DNA of 64,000 bases from Nostoc commune NIES-4072 (GTDB lineage Bacteria > Cyanobacteriota > Cyanobacteriia > Cyanobacteriales > Nostocaceae), in NCBI RefSeq assembly GCF_003113895.1, contig NZ_BDUD01000001.1, positions 5,309,608 through 5,373,607 on the forward strand, given 5' to 3'. How positions within the stretch are numbered: the first letter of the stretch is position 1; every line of letters starts with the position of its first letter. The position numbers and the translations under genes are program-made. Under the pieces are notes generated by a model. The model was not told the origin of the DNA. It saw only the letters and a program-made list of their open reading frames with translations, and searched no databases. Shown piece by piece: positions 56,472 through 64,000 of this stretch.

Positions 56472-57053
56472 TCATAGAGTTGCGATCGCACTCCTGACAT
56501 CCTCGTCACTCACCTCGATGTAACGTGAAAGCACCTTCAAGTCAGTATGACCAGTGGCTTTTTTAATTGTTGCCAGTCCTACACCGCGCTTTGCCAACTT
56601 CGTAATAAAAGTGCGGCGGGTGGAATGAGTCGATATACCCTTAGCCTCAAGTCCGGCTCTCTGTACAGCTGTGCGTAAAATTTGATCAGCCCCCCGTAAG
56701 CACATTGGCTTATCTCCCTCTCTAGACGGGAATAACCAAATTGAACCCTCTACTGGTTTATATGCTGCTAGCAATTCAGCTAGAGTATCGTGAACCGGCA
56801 CCTGGCGCGTCTGTCGCTTCCCGTTGGGTGTTGCCTTGCGAGTCCTGGCGCGAAAATTGATATACTCACTGGGTGAACCGTCAAGATTGTACACATCCAA
56901 AAGTTGCAACTTCACCAACGCCCCCCAGCGTTCCCCGGTGTACCAAGCTAGATCCAAAAGCAGTTTATATTTTTGACTACGGATCTGCTTACGAATTTTG
57001 GAATAATCCGCGTCGGTCAAAACTGCGGCCTGTCCATTTCGATTATTTTTCAT
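56472..57053 (-). CDS. Tyrosine recombinase (integrase) catalytic domain protein
   Basis: This 193-residue protein is a tyrosine site-specific recombinase. The catalytic Arg is in YTGERWGALVKL, the HxxR box is HSTRRTFITKL, the next His is in TGHTDLK and the Tyr nucleophile in LSRYIEV. It lacks an N-terminal core-binding domain, so it is a short integrase like those of cyanobacterial integrative elements. I use the ATG at 57053; TTG and GTG starts 14 codons upstream are possible. It probably integrates or resolves this island. Confidence 0.88.
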   Translation of the reverse strand: MKNNRNGQAAVLTDADYSKIRKQIRSQKYKLLLDLAWYTGERWGALVKLQLLDVYNLDGSPSEYINFRARTRKATPNGKRQTRQVPVHDTLAELLAAYKPVEGSIWLFPSREGDKPMCLRGADQILRTAVQRAGLEAKGISTHSTRRTFITKLAKRGVGLATIKKATGHTDLKVLSRYIEVSDEDVRSAIATL

Positions 57054-57075
57054 ATTATTTATAACTTCTGCTTGT

Positions 57076-57213
57076 TCCGGTTTAACCACTCCCAATGGTT
57101 AAACTGGAATATTCCTAAATTAAAGTATTAGAAATATTCGCTTCAATCCTATTAGCAGCAAGCATTACACGTCCTCAGTGAATGTGCTTGTTTTACATAA
57201 AAACTGGAATATT
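57076..57213. promoter_or_regulatory. Recombinase-proximal inverted and direct repeats
   Basis: CCGGTTTAACCA and TGGTTAAACTGG (57078-57107) form an imperfect palindrome. AAACTGGAATATT occurs at 57101-57113 and again at 57201-57213, exactly 100 bases apart. They lie just upstream of the recombinase and may be arm-type binding, operator or attachment sites. Confidence 0.45.
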
Positions 57214-57270
57214 TACATAAATTTAGCTAACGCCTACAACGGATTTATTCGTTTACAAAAATAAGATTGT

Positions 57271-57585
57271 ATGCAACCTGGAATCACCGATTTATTTGGG
57301 GCAAACTCCACCTTTTCAGGAACACCAAAAGTATTAGAAATTCCACTGAGTTCTCTACCTGCTTTGACAAGTGCTAACCCTACAGCGCTGGAATTGTACG
57401 CGGCAATTATTCAAACTGCTCACACTTGGCTAAATGCAAATACAGACGCTTCTGTTTTAGCAACAAGTGATATTACAATTTCTTCCCCGGTAACTCGGAA
57501 CGGTGCGCCAAAAACTCAGTTTCAATTTACAGAAAGATTCTATGGCACATACAACGCTCCAACTTTTGATCCTAATGCTGTTTAA
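57271..57585 (+). CDS. Small protein heading a filament-like operon (104 residues)
   Basis: Unrecognised. It starts MQPGITDLFGANSTFSGTPK, is neutral, Thr/Ala/Asn-rich and has no signal peptide. It is followed after two bases by a Cys-rich protein and then a collagen-like gene, so all three are cotranscribed. The style recalls phage or appendage structural proteins. Confidence 0.6.
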   Translation: MQPGITDLFGANSTFSGTPKVLEIPLSSLPALTSANPTALELYAAIIQTAHTWLNANTDASVLATSDITISSPVTRNGAPKTQFQFTERFYGTYNAPTFDPNAV

Positions 57586-57587
57586 CA

Positions 57588-58073
57588 ATGGCTAAAACAT
57601 TAATTAGCGCAAGTGGAAGTGGGCCTGATTCAAACTGCGGCTACTCAGGCACAGTTCCAAGCGGACAGGAATGGTACACAGTTCTAGTTGATAATGTGTG
57701 GGGCGCTCAAGGTGAGCATCTTGTTGGTACAAGTGGACAAACAGTTACAGTAACTCGATGTCACTCGGCAGGCAATTACATAGGGGTCGCAAATGGACAG
57801 AATTTCCACTTCATGCGGATATATTCTGTCTCTGCTGAATCCTACGATTGCATTAACGGAGTCTGTACACTCTCAACTCAATACAAAACACAAGGAATTT
57901 ATCGATCATTAGCTGACTGCCAAGGTGTGTGTGCTAACGGTGGAGCGTGTGCTGAAGGCAAAAAATGTGTTGATCCGACAACATTCTGCCCAGATGGTAA
58001 GGTTTGTCTTGACCAGGGTGAATTTGCATCAATTGAAGCCCTAATTTCTAAAATTGGTAGTGAGGTTTGTTAG
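57588..58073 (+). CDS. Cys-rich structural-like protein (161 residues)
   Basis: The first half is beta-rich (GEHLVGTSGQTVTVTRC). The second half has a disulfide-like module YDCINGVCTLSTQYKTQGIY followed by SLADCQGVC, and then paired Cys in ECGKKC-like spacing (CAEGKKCVD, CPDGKVCLD). Such modules occur in surface and tail proteins. It abuts the next gene with no gap. Unrecognised family. Confidence 0.6.
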   Translation: MAKTLISASGSGPDSNCGYSGTVPSGQEWYTVLVDNVWGAQGEHLVGTSGQTVTVTRCHSAGNYIGVANGQNFHFMRIYSVSAESYDCINGVCTLSTQYKTQGIYRSLADCQGVCANGGACAEGKKCVDPTTFCPDGKVCLDQGEFASIEALISKIGSEVC

Positions 58074-59339
58074 ATGTCTTCTGCTGGACAATCGCTAATC
58101 TCCTCACTATCAAATATTAGTAATTGTGCTGGTCATCAATGCGATTGCTGTCAGCAATTGCAAAATCAAATTAATGCACTAATATCTCAGATTCAAGATG
58201 CACAAAGAACAGCATCACAGGCATCTTCAATAGCCACTAATGCTGAAGACTTGGCTAAAGCAGCCAGCCAACAAGCACTAAATGCACAGAATCAGGCTGA
58301 AGATGCTGACAGACATGCATCACAGGCGTTGAGTGCAGCTAAAAGCGCTGAAGCTGATGCGATTACATTAAGCAATGATGCTCAGGTTGCTGCCAAAGCT
58401 GCTCATAATGTAGCGGATGACGCAGAGCAAGTTGCTTTTAATGCCTTAGATGCCGCCAATGAAGCCCTTCAAGAAATTGCTGCACTTAAAGGAGGCAATT
58501 TAGATCGAGAGGGAATTATTGCTGAAGCAGTACAAAGGGCAAAAGATTATTTAGAGCCGCAGATTCACAATCTAATTAGCTGGCAGGGCGATCAAGATAG
58601 ATCCATTGGTGAACTTGAGAGCGAAATTAACTACTTAAAAGCAGAAATTATTGCAGTAACAGCAGGGCTTGCAGCATTAATAGCAATCGTTGCAGCGCCC
58701 TTAATTGCTGCCGCCATTGGGCCTGTGTTGGCTTCGATTGGTGCCGCCGCCGCAGAAGCCGCAGCTGCTTTGTCAGCAATAGCAGGTGTAGAAGCCGAAA
58801 TTGTTGGAATTGAGGGAGAGATAGTCGGGCTGCAAGGTGAAATAGGCGGACTGCAAGGTGAAATAGGCGGACTGCAAGGTGAATTAGGTGGACTGCAAGG
58901 TGAAGTAATTGGGCTTCAAGATGAAGTTGGCGGACTCCAAGGAGAAATAGGTGGGCTTCAAGGTGAAATCGGCGGGCTTGAGGGAGAAATTGGTGGGCTT
59001 CAAGGTGAAATTAGTGGGCTTGAGGGAGAAATTGGTGGGCTTCAAGGTGAAATTAGTGGGCTTGAGGGAGAAATTGGTGGGCTTCAGGATGAAATTGGTG
59101 TAGTCCAAGATGAAATCGGCGGACTCCAAGATGAACTAGGGGGGCTTCAGGATGAACTAGGAGGGCTTCAAGATGAAATTGTTGGAGTTCAAGATCAAGT
59201 TGTCAGTGCCAAAGCTGATGCTGAAAGAGCTTTAGCTGATGCCGAAATAGCTAAAGCCGATGCTGCAAAACCACTTATTCCAGGCCCACCTGGATTACCA
59301 GGAACTCCAGGACCACCCGGCCCCCCCTCACAAGTGTAG
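58074..59339 (+). CDS. 5' part of a coiled-coil/collagen-like gene, interrupted by an insertion element
   Basis: The 421-codon frame has an Ala-rich helical N-half with Cys cluster CDCC, a hydrophobic stretch (about 193-230), 19 heptads of the IGGLQGE type (about 243-375) and Gly-X-Y triplets GPPGLPGTPGPPGPP. It ends SQV because the insertion starts at 59327. Without the insertion it continues in frame into the Gly-X-Y repeats at 61781, giving 897 codons. Both the coiled coil and the collagen part suggest a trimeric or filamentous structural protein. No signal peptide is visible. Confidence 0.8.
   Translation: MSSAGQSLISSLSNISNCAGHQCDCCQQLQNQINALISQIQDAQRTASQASSIATNAEDLAKAASQQALNAQNQAEDADRHASQALSAAKSAEADAITLSNDAQVAAKAAHNVADDAEQVAFNALDAANEALQEIAALKGGNLDREGIIAEAVQRAKDYLEPQIHNLISWQGDQDRSIGELESEINYLKAEIIAVTAGLAALIAIVAAPLIAAAIGPVLASIGAAAAEAAAALSAIAGVEAEIVGIEGEIVGLQGEIGGLQGEIGGLQGELGGLQGEVIGLQDEVGGLQGEIGGLQGEIGGLEGEIGGLQGEISGLEGEIGGLQGEISGLEGEIGGLQDEIGVVQDEIGGLQDELGGLQDELGGLQDEIVGVQDQVVSAKADAERALADAEIAKADAAKPLIPGPPGLPGTPGPPGPPSQV
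58800..59198 (+). repeat. 19 coding heptad (21-bp) repeats
   Basis: Nineteen 21-base units encode IGGLQGE variants (IVGIEGE to IVGVQDQ). The regular hydrophobic positions make a continuous coiled-coil or beta-helix rod. Confidence 0.85.
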
Positions 59340-59394
59340 GTTTTTTACAAAAAACATCTAGAATGAGGTAAGACTAGGTAGACAAGGAGGGAAA

Positions 59395-59790
59395 GTGGAC
59401 AAGGAGGAAGAACGCAGAAAAATTATAACCCACGAAGATTTAATCATCTACCAAAAAGCATTTCAGGCAGCTATAACTATTTTTGAGATATCAAAACGGT
59501 TCCCAGAGGAAGAAAGATACTCTCTTACAGACCAAATTCGTCGTTCATCTCGCTCAGTTTGTGCCAACTTAGCAGAGGCTTGGCGAAAAAGAAGATATAA
59601 AGCCTCATTTATCGCTAAATTAAACGAATGTGAAGCAGAAGCAGCAGAAACCCAGGTTTGGCTGAAGTTTGCTCTCAGATATCAGTATTTATCGATAGAA
59701 GAGGAAAAAAATTTATCTGGTGCATATAATCAAGTATTAAGCGGATTAGTCAAGATGATTAATCAACCAGAAGATTGGTTAATTGGTTGA
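59395..59790 (+). CDS. Four-helix bundle protein (S23 / 23S rRNA IVP family), element passenger
   Basis: This 131-residue protein matches the four-helix bundle family (DLIIYQKAFQAAITIFEISK, IRRSSRSVCANLAEAW, NECEAEAAETQVWLKFAL). The family occurs as intervening sequences in rRNA genes and as stand-alone genes, of unknown function. GTG at 59395 follows AAGGAGG by four bases. It lies inside the insertion element and ends three bases before the transposase start, so the two form a unit. Confidence 0.85.
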   Translation: MDKEEERRKIITHEDLIIYQKAFQAAITIFEISKRFPEEERYSLTDQIRRSSRSVCANLAEAWRKRRYKASFIAKLNECEAEAAETQVWLKFALRYQYLSIEEEKNLSGAYNQVLSGLVKMINQPEDWLIG

Positions 59791-59793
59791 AGA

Positions 59794-59875
59794 ATGCTAA
59801 AGAATAAGTATCTCAAAGAATGGGCGAAAATTGTTAGTTATCATTTCCCTGATCTATCTTTGCCAGAAGTAGCAG
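59794..59875 (+). pseudogene. 5' fragment of the element transposase
   Basis: ATG at 59794 opens MLKNKYLKEWAKIVSYHFPD and LSLP, the N-terminus of IS4-like cyanobacterial transposases. Similarity ends near 59875 and the frame stops at 59943. The rest of the gene resumes at about 60657. The segment between is foreign to the transposase. Confidence 0.6.
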
Positions 59876-59920
59876 TAAAGAGAGTTTTCTTGTTGATAAA
59901 ATTTATCCATAAAAAACTAT

Positions 59921-60147
59921 CCGCTCTGAGTTATATCGGATGATCTAACTCAAAGCGGTCTAGCGGGTCTTCAGGTTGCAACCAGACTGCCGGAAGGAAC
60001 TCCGAGCTTGCCTAGCTACTTGAGCTAACTTAGTATCTCAAAGATAACTAAGGCTAACTTTTAGAGAACAGCCCCGGCGCACAGCCGGCTAACTGCAACC
60101 TGATGACCCATGCATTTACTACTTTCTATCATGGGCATCACCTCCTT
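59921..60147 (+). ncRNA. Candidate structured RNA (HEARO/omega-RNA-like, or minus-strand leader)
   Basis: A hairpin CCGCTCTGAGTTA/TAACTCAAAGCGG (59921-59958) is followed by a domain closed by a 15-of-16-bp stem, 59965-59980 with 60094-60109. Inside are CTTAGT/ACTAAG and CCGGC/GCCGG hairpins. A last hairpin CCCATG/CATGGG ends at 60135, then ATCACCTCC. The plus strand recalls HEARO/omega-RNA from memory. On the minus strand AAGGAGGTGAT precedes, at eight bases, a 23-codon frame (60132-60061). Strand and identity are uncertain. Confidence 0.4.
60061..60132 (-). CDS. Possible 23-residue leader peptide
   Basis: The frame MIESSKCMGHQVAVSRLCAG with AVL has a perfect 11-base Shine-Dalgarno match eight bases before its ATG. 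It lies inside the structured segment. Nothing in this position downstream on the same strand is intact, so it may be a displaced leader. Confidence 0.3.
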   Translation of the reverse strand: MIESSKCMGHQVAVSRLCAGAVL

Positions 60148-60247
60148 GTTGCCTAAGCGGTCTTAGTCTCAAAAGGGCAGAGCATTTACTCTGGGTTTAT
60201 AACCTTTATTCAAGATAACACATAAATTTAGAGATATTAACGATATA

Positions 60248-60278
60248 TAAAAAAATCTCCCACCAAAAGGCGGGAGAT
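60248..60278 (-). terminator. Rho-independent terminator behind the psbD fragment
   Basis: On the minus strand arms ATCTCCCGCC and GGTGGGAGAT enclose TTTT and are followed by a run of T. It lies 121 bases after the psbD stop and is probably the original psbD terminator. Confidence 0.85.
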
Positions 60279-60398
60279 GACTGGAGAATGGGAAATATTG
60301 ACACTTTTTTGGCTTATGCAAAAAAGATTATTTAATCTGGTTGGTGTCAATTTTCAGCAACCACAACCCTAATTTAAGTCATGGGTCGGCTTTTAATA

Positions 60399-61662
<1,264 letters not shown>

Positions 61663-61667
61663 TCTCA

Positions 61668-63221
61668 ATGAATGGTTCTGGCGTAAAAAAGCTTCCTTGT
61701 CTACTTTCCCCCCAAGTCTTCCAAGTCTTACCTCTTTCTAGATCTGATTGTAAAAAACCTACACTTGTGAGCGGCCCCCCAGGCCCTCCAGGAGTAGGAG
61801 AACCAGGCCCCCCAGGCCCTCCAGGCGAACCAGGGCCACCAGGAGTAGGAGAACCAGGCCCTCCAGGCGAACCAGGGCCACCAGGAGTAGGAGAACCAGG
61901 CCCTCCAGGCGAACCAGGGCCACCAGGAGTAGGAGAACCAGGCCCTCCAGGCGAACCAGGGCCACGAGTCAAAGGTGATAAGGGAGACAAAGGAGATAAA
62001 GGAGATCAAGGAAAGGGAGACAAAGGAGATAAGGGAGATAAAGGAGATAAGGCAGATAAGGGAGATAAAGGAGATAAGGCAGATAAGGGAGACAAAGGTG
62101 AGGATGCAAAAGTGGAATTTTCAAATATAAATGCTAAGTGCTTTGAAGGGTGCAATCCTCAAACAAAAGCACCACAATTTGTATATAAAAATATTCAAGT
62201 AATTAAGGGAACTGAATCACAAGAAACTCTAAATTTTGAACAGATAGCAAATGCTGCTGCTTTAGAATGCTATCAATTAGTTGAAATAGAAGTTAAAACT
62301 TTTGCTTCCTGCGATCCAGAAACTCATAAACCTGTAGCTTTGCAACCACCTAAAAAGATAAAAGTTGCGCCAGGAACGGAACAACAGGTTATAGCTACTT
62401 TTGAAAAACTATTCGACATTGAAGCACAGCAATGCAATCCACTAATTGAAATAGAAATTAAAACTTTTGATTCCTGCGACCCAAAGACTCACAAACCTGT
62501 AGCTTTAAAAGAACCTAAAAAAATCAAGGTTCCAGCAGGCATGGAATCAGAAATTAAATCTATTTTTGAAAAACTATTTGATATTGAGGGTTTGCAATGC
62601 AATAAGGATAATTCAGACTTTGTAGAGATATCTGTTCCAACCATAATTGGATGTAATGAAGATAAAACACCAATTATTAGATATCGGACAATTCACTGTC
62701 CCAAGAAGCTAGAAGCCTGGTTGATTCATGAAATGAATTCTTTAGCAAGTATTCAATCAAGTTTGTGCTTAATGGATAATGCAGTTGTTGCATTGCCAGA
62801 AAGATATCAACTTTCTCCAGAAGGTCATATTCCCCAATTAATTTGCTTGTTTGTTGAGAAGCGAGAAGACGGAACTTTAGGAAAAGATTATTATCCCGTA
62901 ACTATCCCACACCCAACAATTATTACAGCCCCAACTACAGCACCTTTAAATGGATATCAAAAGGGGTCATGGGAAGGGATATTAACACTTAAAGATAATA
63001 CTAAAGTATTTATAAATGCCTTTTCAAAAGAAGAAGCAGAAAAAGTAATTAATCAAGCAAAAACCATAATTGACCCTAAATATACTGAGGGAAGTTTTTA
63101 TAAAGTTGGTCAACGTAAGGGACAACCCTTAAAAGAGATTAATGTGCAACTTGTAAGAGTTGACTATTATCCAGAAGGCACAAAAGACAAAAAGCCTAAA
63201 TGGGTAAAATTCTTTAAATAA
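61668..63221 (+). CDS. 3' part of the collagen-like/Cys-repeat gene
   Basis: The frame can start at an ATG at 61668 inside the element, but genuine gene sequence begins at 61781 with Gly-X-Y triplets. Four 14-residue units [14 protein letters not shown] are followed by KGDKGD-type triplets (to about 62100). Then come four ~63-residue modules, each bounded by Cys ([41 protein letters not shown]), and a C-terminal domain (from about 62780) with no known family. The collagen part would trimerise and the Cys modules form the head. If the fusion product with element codons is made, it lacks the coiled-coil stem. Confidence 0.8.
   Translation: MNGSGVKKLPCLLSPQVFQVLPLSRSDCKKPTLVSGPPGPPGVGEPGPPGPPGEPGPPGVGEPGPPGEPGPPGVGEPGPPGEPGPPGVGEPGPPGEPGPRVKGDKGDKGDKGDQGKGDKGDKGDKGDKADKGDKGDKADKGDKGEDAKVEFSNINAKCFEGCNPQTKAPQFVYKNIQVIKGTESQETLNFEQIANAAALECYQLVEIEVKTFASCDPETHKPVALQPPKKIKVAPGTEQQVIATFEKLFDIEAQQCNPLIEIEIKTFDSCDPKTHKPVALKEPKKIKVPAGMESEIKSIFEKLFDIEGLQCNKDNSDFVEISVPTIIGCNEDKTPIIRYRTIHCPKKLEAWLIHEMNSLASIQSSLCLMDNAVVALPERYQLSPEGHIPQLICLFVEKREDGTLGKDYYPVTIPHPTIITAPTTAPLNGYQKGSWEGILTLKDNTKVFINAFSKEEAEKVINQAKTIIDPKYTEGSFYKVGQRKGQPLKEINVQLVRVDYYPEGTKDKKPKWVKFFK
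61781..62100 (+). repeat. Gly-X-Y (collagen-like) coding repeats with 42-bp period
   Basis: Four copies of a 42-base unit (containing CCAGGAGTAGGAGAACCAGG) are followed by about fifteen GGAGATAAG/GGAGACAAA triplet-codon repeats. The antisense strand stays open only because of this repeat. Confidence 0.9.
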
Positions 63222-63324
63222 GCCTTCCTCCGTAAGACATCAATAAAAGCGGAGGCTTAAGGGGTTCCGTCGTAAAACATTCATAAATGAGGCTAGATTA
63301 AATCAAACATTTCAATTTGATTTT
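63222..63324. other. Intergenic segment with hairpin
   Basis: AAGCCTTCCTCCG and CGGAGGCTT form an imperfect hairpin (63219-63259) between the collagen-like gene and the next gene. It may weaken or end the upstream transcript. Confidence 0.4.
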
Positions 63325-63666
63325 ATGGTAAAACCTCTACCAAAAGTTCCACACATTATCACAATTGATAATGATAAGTTCACTGCACTGTTACCTGATA
63401 TTTACGATGACATTAAGACTGTCGTAGGTATTGCAAAAGCACCTGATCCAGACAATACAGTATATAAGGGCAAACTCACCATCAGTAAAGCGATTGAAGA
63501 AGGTCATTTAATCCGAATTAATTGCCGGCTTAAAGATAATAAAGTGCGAACTGTCCTGTGTATTGCAAGCAAATTTACTTCAGCAATGGGCGGGTTGCTA
63601 CCCAAAAAAGTTGCTGGGCAAGATGTCAAGACAACAAATATTCCCCGTCGCATGAGGTTAGGATAA
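63325..63666 (+). CDS. Small protein, paralogue A of the tandem pair (113 residues)
   Basis: Unrecognised. The core DIYDDIKTVVGIAKAPDPDN, LTISKAIEEGHLIRINCRLKD and VRTVLCIASK resembles the following gene in order of motifs. No signal or membrane span. The fold looks like a small beta-rich domain of structural type. Confidence 0.55.
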   Translation: MVKPLPKVPHIITIDNDKFTALLPDIYDDIKTVVGIAKAPDPDNTVYKGKLTISKAIEEGHLIRINCRLKDNKVRTVLCIASKFTSAMGGLLPKKVAGQDVKTTNIPRRMRLG

Positions 63667-63669
63667 ATA

Positions 63670-64000
63670 ATGGCACTCCCTGTTTTACATAAAGCGATTT
63701 TTGGTGCTGGTGCTAGCGATTTTTATTACATTTTGACTAGTGATGCTTACGAAGGCATTAAAGCACAAACTGGACTAGAAAAAGTTGCTGATCCTAAAGG
63801 CAATGAAGAAGTTCTTCCAGTCAAAGAATTACTTCGTACTGGCATTCTTTGGCGCATTGGCATTAGATATAAAAATTCTGATGGTAAAATGAAGTCTGGC
63901 AAGTTGCTAGTAGTTAAGGGTAAAGTTGCAGGTCTTTTTGGTGACAACGCCGCCGACCAATTGGAGGATAAAACCTACAAGCTTGCTGGCGTAGATAAAG
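63670..64000 (+). CDS. Paralogue B of the tandem pair (continues beyond right edge)
   Basis: The frame starts MALPVLHKAIFGAGASDFYY at 63670, three bases after the previous stop, and is open to the window end. SDAYEGIKAQTGLEKVADP and LLRTGILWRIGIRYKNSDGK then LLVVKGK match paralogue A in spacing. Only the first 110 residues are visible. Confidence 0.6.
   Translation, partial: MALPVLHKAIFGAGASDFYYILTSDAYEGIKAQTGLEKVADPKGNEEVLPVKELLRTGILWRIGIRYKNSDGKMKSGKLLVVKGKVAGLFGDNAADQLEDKTYKLAGVDK

Noticed and set aside
58884..59129. Minus-strand heptad protein (NFSLKPT)
   Set aside because: It is the complement of the coding GGLQGE heptads.
60137..60147. 16S rRNA 3' end (ATCACCTCCTT)
   Set aside because: Only these 11 bases match; the preceding bases are not 16S. 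It is better read as a Shine-Dalgarno on the minus strand or part of the structured RNA.

Overview
The window reads as chromosome (with an accessory island at its right end) of a filamentous, heterocyst-type cyanobacterium close to Nostoc. The signs are very frequent GCGATCGC (HIP1) octamers, heptameric short tandem repeats such as TTGGGCA and TTGGGGA, cyanobacterial families (DUF29, Uma2, Rpn/DUF4351), and an 85-residue piece of the photosystem II D2 protein. I saw no rRNA, tRNA or CRISPR array.

Region 1 (1-21 kb) is mostly housekeeping. It holds a hybrid sensor kinase, class III alcohol dehydrogenase, an intact IS200/IS605-type element (divergent tnpA and tnpB), valine-pyruvate aminotransferase, rimM, a Ser/Thr kinase, an alpha/beta hydrolase, a Uma2 nuclease, an MBL-fold protein, a three-gene Zn/Mn ABC importer, a histone-deacetylase-family amidohydrolase and a 1491-residue SF1 helicase fused to an IF-2 N-terminal-type domain. 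Region 2 (21-49 kb) holds a GNAT acetyltransferase, PBP4-type dacB, a TerB-like acidic protein, a 14-copy 21-bp repeat array, an Rpn nuclease, acetolactate synthase with an extra zinc ribbon, an MFS exporter, a LemA/DUF3137 pair, a His-tailed ferrochelatase-like protein, a patch of decayed genes and IS relics (35.4-37.4 kb), an FMN reductase, ftsH, an RloAB defence-like pair, topA, a phosphoribosyltransferase, a GPH transporter and rtcA.

Region 3 (49-64 kb) is a mobile island. It starts with an IS110-family transposase, then a tightly overlapping seven-gene leftward operon of unfamiliar small proteins (several membrane-anchored, one HTH). A divergent control region with 15-bp direct repeats follows. 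The rightward genes begin with a ribbon-helix-helix gene carrying a textbook -1 frameshift signal, then a replication-like protein, a zinc-ribbon peptide and a leftward tyrosine recombinase. A rightward operon of filament-like proteins (Cys-rich, coiled-coil, collagen-like) runs off the right edge.

The most notable find is inside that operon. A 2,445-bp insertion element (59327-61771) with perfect 23-bp terminal inverted repeats and a 9-bp target duplication splits a collagen-like gene. Removing it with one duplication copy restores an in-frame 897-codon Gly-X-Y protein. The element carries a four-helix-bundle (S23/IVP) gene, a transposase split in two, a strongly structured RNA-like segment, and the 3' end of psbD cut exactly at His268.
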